Positions 58,805-64,000 of a DNA stretch of 64,000 nt are shown piece by piece (the stretch's first letter is position 1; the number at the start of each line of letters is the position of its first letter). The translations under genes were made by a program, and so were the position numbers. Where the stretch lies: positions 747,001 through 811,000 of the forward strand of contig JAFFSR010000316.1 in NCBI GenBank assembly GCA_017163975.1, given 5' to 3'. The notes below the pieces were generated by a model that ran no database searches, was not told the origin of the DNA, and saw only the letters and a program-made list of their open reading frames with translations. The DNA is from Anastatus disparis (lineage: Eukaryota; Arthropoda; Insecta; Hymenoptera; Eupelmidae).

Positions 58805-59112
58805 TGGGGGGCAGTGGAGGGGTCGTGGGGGTGCCGTGGGGGTGCTGTGGAGGGGCGTGGAGGGGTATGGAGGGGTGTGGAGAGGTGTGGGGGTGTGGGG
58901 GGGTGGAGGGGTGTGGAGGGTACTTAGAATAAAAGCAACAATAAAAAATATCGTAATATTTTAAACGATTTTACGTTATTTTGTGGAGGGGTCGTGGGGG
59001 TGCCGTGGGGGTGCTGTGGAGGGGCGTGGAGGGGGTGTGGAGGGGTGTGGGGGGATGTGGAGGGGTGTGGAGGGGTGCGGAGGGATGTGGAGGGGTGTGG
59101 AGGGGTGTGGGG
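58805..59112. repeat. G-rich minisatellite
   Basis: Two arrays (58805-58920 and 58983-59112) consist of ~10-12-bp units such as 'gtggaggggtgtggaggggt'. They share a common start 'tgtggaggggtcgtgggggt' or a close variant and are separated by ~60 bp of AT-rich DNA. Runs of three to five G at regular spacing could form G-quadruplexes on the plus strand. Confidence 0.9.
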
Positions 59113-59151
59113 TCCGAGGATTAATTTTTCATATAACTATATAATATAGGT

Positions 59152-59152
<1 letters not shown>

Positions 59153-59215
<63 letters not shown>
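59153..59215. repeat. (AT)n microsatellite
   Basis: An AT run of about 60 bp immediately left of the LTR element's flank. Confidence 0.95.
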
Positions 59216-59217
<2 letters not shown>

Positions 59218-59267
59218 CCGATCAAACTGCGGGAGCTCAACTAGTAGGACCTCATTACCTACACACT

Positions 59268-59552
59268 TGTGGGGACACTCACACTTGTATGTATGCGTAC
59301 GGCGCTGTAAGCGCACCAATACACATGTCAGCGTATACATGAGAACGCCTCTGCGCAGGCTCATATCAGACGAGGAAGAAGCAGCTTCGAGACTGCCTGC
59401 TTGTACTTCAGTCTTACTCCGCCAGCCACTGCGCCTAGTCGCTTTGGCTATATAATAAAGTCATTGTTAAACTAACATAGTTCTGACTTATTTCCAGATC
59501 CCATCTCCTTCTGAACATTACTTATATATACAGTGCCACCTCAGGCATTACA
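59268..59552 (+). repeat. 5' LTR of the non-autonomous element
   Basis: It starts 'tgtggggacactcacacttg' and ends 'cctcaggcattaca'. It contains a TATA-like 'tatataa' (59449-59455) overlapping a polyadenylation signal 'aataaa' (59453-59458). Being full-length, it could still serve as promoter. Confidence 0.92.
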
Positions 59553-59554
59553 AC

Positions 59555-59571
59555 TGGTGACCCAGACTGTC
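59555..59571 (+). promoter_or_regulatory. Primer-binding site
   Basis: 'tggtgacccagactgtc' begins two bases after the 5' LTR with the expected TGG. It shares 'tggtgaccc' with the primer site of the gypsy element at 37424-37440. The tRNA identity is unresolved. Confidence 0.7.
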
Positions 59572-60110
59572 TTCAGCGGCGATATGGCAGCCATTTTCTC
59601 AACAAGTCACGGACCAAGGGGGACGCCTCGAAAATCCGCCATCTTGTACTCTTCTCTGTGCTGGCTAAGCACTGACTTTGCTGCCTTTCTCGTCACTGAT
59701 TCACGCACCAGGAGTTTTTGGGACCGGAGAAGCGGAGTATCGCGCCCGCATCATCGTACGACCTTTGTTTGCTCCAAGTAGGAGACGCTTTTCTTGCGGC
59801 CTTCGCCTCAGCGTCTTTGTCCAGAGCATCGCAGATTCTACTAAAGAGGTAGTGAGAGCTGCTGAAGTGCACTTTCTTTTATATATATTTTATTAAAATC
59901 GCGATTGCACCAGTAAAAATTATGTATGTGCAAATATTCGCGTAGTAGAATTTTATTTCTAGAAAATTCTGGCCACGTAGCGCCATTTTATTAAGTACAC
60001 GCCTAGCCTCAAGAAAATTTTCTTTTCATGGCAGTGTGTGTTGTGGCCATTTAAAATTGTGAGATCGCGAGAAAATTTAATTTATCACCTTAGTGAAAAG
60101 GCACGCCTTT
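59572..60110. other. Leader of the non-autonomous LTR element
   Basis: Relatively GC-rich sequence up to about 59870. The 82- and 72-codon frames (59533-59781 and 59678-59896) overlap each other and have no motif. It may hold RNA packaging signals, but nothing specific can be shown. Confidence 0.45.
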
Positions 60111-60888
60111 CCCTATTGAAAAAAAACACGTGTTTTTTTACACGTGTTATTTACACGTGCAAAATACACGTGTTTTTTACATGTAAAATTTGCGTGTTTT
60201 TTCAAGCATTTTTTTCACGTGCTTTTTTCACGTGTTTTTGTTGACGTGAAATATTGTAAAAATTGAAAAAAAACACGTGTTTTTTGTATATTTTTTCATA
60301 TTAAAAAGTACGCATTTTTCATTAACGAACAATGAGAATGTTTTGTGAAGAGTATTTATAATACTTTATTTTGACCTTTTTGAAAAAAATACGTTGTGTA
60401 TCTACACGTATTTTTTATAACTCTTCTTAGAGTCAGACCGACATAATCGATCATCAATAGCGATTTTAAATCACTAGGTGGCGTTTTTCTCAGTTTTGTC
60501 ATCCCCTATACAAATTTCGAAGACACAAGATATATGAAGCCAGACACTCTGGGTCTTAGAAGCTCTTCGATCTTCGAAGAGTTATAAAAAATACGTGTAG
60601 ATAGAACGTATTTTTTTCAAAAGGGTCAAAATAAAGTATTATAAATACTCTTTACAAAACATTCTCATTGTTCGTTAATGAAAAATGCGTAGTTTTTAAT
60701 ATGAAAAAATATACAAAAAACATGTGTTTTTTTTCAATTTTCACAATATTTCACGTCAACAAAAACACGTGAAAAAAACACGTGAAAAAAGCACGTGAAA
60801 AAAATGCTTGAAAAAACACGCAAATTTTACATGTAAAAAACACGTGTAAAAAACACGTGTATTTTGCACGTGTTTTTTTTCAATAGGG
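60111..60888. mobile_element. Foldback element rich in CACGTG, inside the LTR element
   Basis: Arms 60111-60430 and 60572-60888 are near-exact inverse copies starting 'ccctattgaaaaaaaacacg'. About 13 CACGTG hexamers occur in the arms, seven in the left and six in the right. The ~141-bp loop is non-repetitive and non-coding. TT borders both outer ends, so a 2-bp target duplication is possible but not decisive. Confidence 0.85.
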
Positions 60889-62260
60889 TTGACACGCGTT
60901 GTAGGCTATGCATTATGTCTGGCGTTTGAAAATTTTCGCTCGCGTTATATCTCTTAAAGTACCAAAACATATTATCTCAAGGAATTTGATGCCTCAAGAC
61001 ACACGTTACAGGCTATGTACGCATTGTGTCCGGCATACAAATCCTTTTCGTCCGGTAACTACGCAATTTTGCTTCACAAAGAAACGGCTAGTTTCAAATT
61101 GGGCAAATGCGTGTTTTTGAGTCTAACGGTCGAAATTTATAACCTAAAGTAAACTACCTCAAGGTCAACGGAAGAACATCATTTTAATATTAAGCGAGTG
61201 CGGAGTGCGAGGAGTCGGCTTTTCTTTCTAAACTAACTAGCATTGATTTTATATTTGCGTACGAAAATTTTTAACAAAAGAACCGATTTCAGACTTATTA
61301 GTATAGTTTAAGTTAGTACAAAATTTTATTTAAAGTTCTCTGAAGTACAATATAAAACTAGTCGTACATATTTGTGTCGTATTTAATTCTTATTTATCTA
61401 TTATATATTTTATTTGTATTTTTGTCTATATATACATATATTTTTTTATTTTTTATACACATATCTTTTAATCCATAAAACTTTAATTGTGCACAACTGA
61501 GGATTTCTCGTCCTAAAATTTTAATACATTTTAAATTATACATATTTTTCTTTAATACTATTGTGAGAAAATCTCACTCTAACTCGAGGCGCTGGCATTG
61601 CTTAAGAAAGCTCCTTCGTCGATCCCTCCGGATCTCTAACGGGGACTATCAAGAGTAGTGCGAGTGCCAAGAGTCTTTTCTACATTATTTTGACGTGGTA
61701 ATAGACGGGAAGCCCACAGTTGTTCTTATCGGGTAGTCGGTCACGTGAGAGATTCTCTCTGATTTTTCACTCGCGCGGAAAGGAAGGCTTCTCGGTGCTT
61801 GGCCCTTTACACCAGCACCGGGAGGTCGGCTTGACGGCGTCGAGCACGCGTTTAGTTAGTTATTCGCGCTTGCGCACCGGGAGACTTCTGTGTGTATCAG
61901 TCGTCGACCGCTGGAGGTCTCTTACGCTGAGCACGCGGATGTCGATCTGGTCACGCGGGACGTTTTTTTAAGTATAAATTCGTTTTTCTTTTTAAATTTA
62001 AAGAGAGGATTTTTCTCGGGCTGTACCTTATATAAATTAGGAAAAGTATTCTTTCCTCCTCTGCGACTGCTCTTCCATAAAATCACTCTGCACCCTGTGC
62101 AGTCGGAACACATGGCCAAGAGCTATCTCATGTCGGTAAATCGGATTTTGTTGCCGAATCCCGTATTTCTTATAAATAGAAATGATGACATGGACGAGCT
62201 GTCGCCGGGGGGGATGATCGCGGCGTTAGCAGCGACATTCAAGCAACTAGCGATAGGATA
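60889..62260. other. Interior of the non-autonomous LTR element, no conserved gene
   Basis: Several frames of 60-120 codons (e.g. 61720-61971 and 61890-62261) occur in a less AT-rich stretch (61570-62260), but I recognise no gag or pol motif in any of them. The frame ending at 62261 abuts the start of the 62261 ORF. Confidence 0.45.
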
Positions 62261-62668
62261 ATGGATGAAAGCGCGCTTCCGGAAATAACTCAAAGTAATC
62301 AGATTATTAATGCACCGGAATGCGTAGAAGCTTTAGAAACTTCCACCCTTAATAAAGACAATCCTTTCCTCTATCATTCATCCACAGCTAACTCCCTCTG
62401 TAAAGTACCTGAAAAGAAAAAATGTATCCCAAACATCCTAAAAAGAAATAAAATCAATTCGATTTCAATAGAGAATGGGGAAGTAGACAAGAAGGTTAGG
62501 TTTCGCGATCAAGTCTCGGTTAAATATGTACGTAAGGCCTCGCACTCACCTTCGAAATTGTACAAAAAGCGTAGGCTAAATACCGCTAGAGATTTGGGAG
62601 AGGTTAAATACCTCCATGCGAAATATTTAAGTATAACTAACCAAAATGTTCTTCTATCTATTCTCTAG
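62261..62668 (+). CDS. ORF sharing a motif with the gypsy integrase C-terminal tail
   Basis: This intact 135-codon frame begins 'MDESALPEITQSN'. It contains 'CIPNILKRNKINSI', which closely parallels 'FIPNILRRRKIDSI' at the very end of the gypsy integrase frame near 28420-28465. The region after it is basic ('YKKRRLNTARDLGEVKYLHA'). I take it as the retained C-terminal end of an ancestral gypsy polyprotein, the rest of which has been lost or replaced. An independent accessory protein is the alternative. It lies ~950 bp upstream of the polypurine tract, the position expected for the end of pol. Confidence 0.5.
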   Translation: MDESALPEITQSNQIINAPECVEALETSTLNKDNPFLYHSSTANSLCKVPEKKKCIPNILKRNKINSISIENGEVDKKVRFRDQVSVKYVRKASHSPSKLYKKRRLNTARDLGEVKYLHAKYLSITNQNVLLSIL

Positions 62669-63606
62669 CTTCTCTCACTAACACTTTTGTAAATGCGCGA
62701 TACTTAATTATCTAGTTCATTTTTTCTTGTTTCATTTTTTTTACATTTTTACATCTTTTTTATTAACTCTTCATCAGTAGAGTCATATATGTTATATTCT
62801 TTTGCGTTCTAGGCAACGCATTTCTTCTTTAATATAAAGTAAATTCACGCATGTAAGATTTTCGTAACAGACAAGTGCACTACTTAAAATTTCAATTAGT
62901 TAATTATAATATTGATAATGCACTTTGATTTTCATAATATACACTCAACTTCTTATTTTTGATTCATGCAACTTAGCATACGCCAATAAGCAATTTGTAT
63001 TATAATAAATTGATGCTACTTAATTTAATAAGTAATAATTATCTTGACGAGTTGAAAAACTATATAATGCATCAACCATTCTCATCAACAAATTATAATC
63101 AAGTGAGTTGTACACATTAACTTGCAACGTCATAGTGCATTTGACTGCAATAACTAATGCGCAAAATTCTGCGATTATGTAAATCTTTTGTAATATTTCA
63201 CAGCAAACTTAATGTAGTACATAATAGCGCTCATACTTGAAAGTAAAGCACCATAAGTGCACAATATATAATATACTCAAGTACCTTAAAGCAATATGTA
63301 TCAAGCACTAAACTTGTTCCGTGCGTACTATTTTTGTGTGTAGCGCAATCTCATAAGTAATTCCTTTTTCACTGCACTTTTAAGTGAATTAATCATTAAT
63401 AGCGATAAATAGCTAATAAATATTAACAGTATTCACTGCGATATTTGTAATGTTACTGCGATCTTTTTAATCTAATTGTTATTGCGTTTTATAATTTATA
63501 TTGTATAAAAAAGACTGACTCTAATTGTTAACCTATCTGTGATATAAAATATGCATTTTTTTGCGCTTTTGTAAATAAATAATTACTCTTAACAAAAATT
63601 TAATTG
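62669..63606. other. 3' non-coding part of the LTR element
   Basis: AT-rich sequence without a reading frame of note between the ORF and the polypurine tract. Confidence 0.5.
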
Positions 63607-63617
63607 TTGGGGGGAAG
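63607..63617 (+). promoter_or_regulatory. Polypurine tract
   Basis: 'ttggggggaag' directly precedes the 3' LTR start (TGATGG), as expected for the plus-strand primer of reverse transcription. Confidence 0.75.
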
Positions 63618-63904
63618 TGATGGGGGACACTCACACTTGTATGTATGCATACGGCGCTGTAAGCGCACCAATACACATGTCAGCGTATACATGAGAACGC
63701 CTCTGCGCAGGCTCATATCAGACGAGGAAGAAGCAGCTTCGAGACTGCTTGCTTGTACTTCAGTCTTACTCCGCCAGCCACTGCGCCTAGTCGCTTTGGC
63801 TATATAATAAAGTCATTGTTAAACTAACATAGTTCTGACTTATTTCCAGATCCCATCTCCTTCTGAACATTACTTATATATACAGTGCCACCTCAGGCAT
63901 TACA
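63618..63904 (+). repeat. 3' LTR of the non-autonomous element
   Basis: It is identical to the 5' LTR over the aligned body except for about two substitutions (tatgcatacg against tatgcgtacg, and gactgcttgc against gactgcctgc) and a small difference at the first bases (TGATGGGGG against TGTGGGG). It contains the same 'tatataataaag' box (63801-63812). Confidence 0.92.
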
Positions 63905-64000
63905 CACTCACGAAGAAAGTGGTGACATCTAACGCCACTGCATAAAAATTTTTCGAAATATTAAAATATTTAAAATTTTGTAAATTTTTAAAATTTAGAA

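Larger units (their letters stand above)
59268..63904 (+). mobile_element. Young non-autonomous LTR retrotransposon (4637 bp)
   Basis: Two LTRs (59268-59552 and 63618-63904) flank ~4.07 kb. A 4-bp target duplication CACT is present (59264-59267 and 63905-63908). A primer-binding site follows the left LTR and a polypurine tract precedes the right one. No gag, protease, RT or integrase was found in the interior. The only plausible protein is the 62261 frame. The LTRs differ at about two aligned positions, both C/T or G/A transitions, so the insertion is recent. It must have been mobilised by an autonomous relative, probably a gypsy-class element. Confidence 0.9.

Overview
This window looks like a stretch of repeat-rich arthropod DNA, most likely from an insect. 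It is very AT-rich, has long microsatellites, and contains short spliced introns with GT/AG borders inside transposase relics. I found no convincing host gene, rRNA, tRNA or CRISPR. Nearly everything recognisable is a mobile element or its debris, so the species cannot be named from this sequence alone.

Left part (1-27 kb). A 1.1 kb foldback repeat (838-1967) is followed by a 513-bp tandem duplication (2386-3411) and small hairpin elements near 4.1-4.7 kb. A decayed Polinton/Maverick-type DNA polymerase B lies at 8.4-10.2 kb, with all three exonuclease motifs still readable. Next is a two-gene ISL2EU/IS4EU-like DNA transposon (11.1-14.7 kb), in which a YqaJ-type nuclease gene converges on a THAP/DDE transposase gene broken by two hairpin insertions. 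From 15.8 to 19.1 kb there is a large inverted duplication of a conserved arthropod repeat-associated protein. A 1.9 kb foldback flanked by TTAA, carrying a 174-bp CT microsatellite, spans 19.97-21.86 kb. A pogo/Tigger-like transposase relic lies at 24.1-25.7 kb.

Middle part (27-51 kb). A minus-strand Ty3/gypsy retrotransposon (27.1-37.6 kb) keeps gag, nucleocapsid, protease, RT, part of RNase H, integrase and a small extra 3' ORF. Both LTRs are recognisable, but the 5' LTR is truncated. Its 5' leader holds a 3.1 kb inverted-repeat element that itself carries at least three MITEs. A badly decayed Ty1/copia fragment (38.7-42.1 kb) follows. At 44.6-47.8 kb a 500-bp tandem duplication carries a 2.3 kb foldback element in one copy, while the other copy preserves the empty TTAA target.

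Right part (51-64 kb). An extremely AT-rich Helitron (51.2-58.7 kb) encodes a Rep/helicase with few frameshifts. On the other strand is an intact four-finger C2H2 protein, and downstream is an orphan acidic ORF. The block is bracketed by inverted copies of a ~330-bp repeat whose sub-blocks are in permuted order on the right side. A G-rich minisatellite and an AT tract separate it from a young, non-autonomous LTR retrotransposon (59268-63904). That element has a 4-bp target duplication, a primer-binding site, a polypurine tract and LTRs that differ at only about two aligned positions. Its only plausible protein shares a C-terminal motif with the gypsy integrase tail at 28.4 kb, suggesting a distant evolutionary link between the two.
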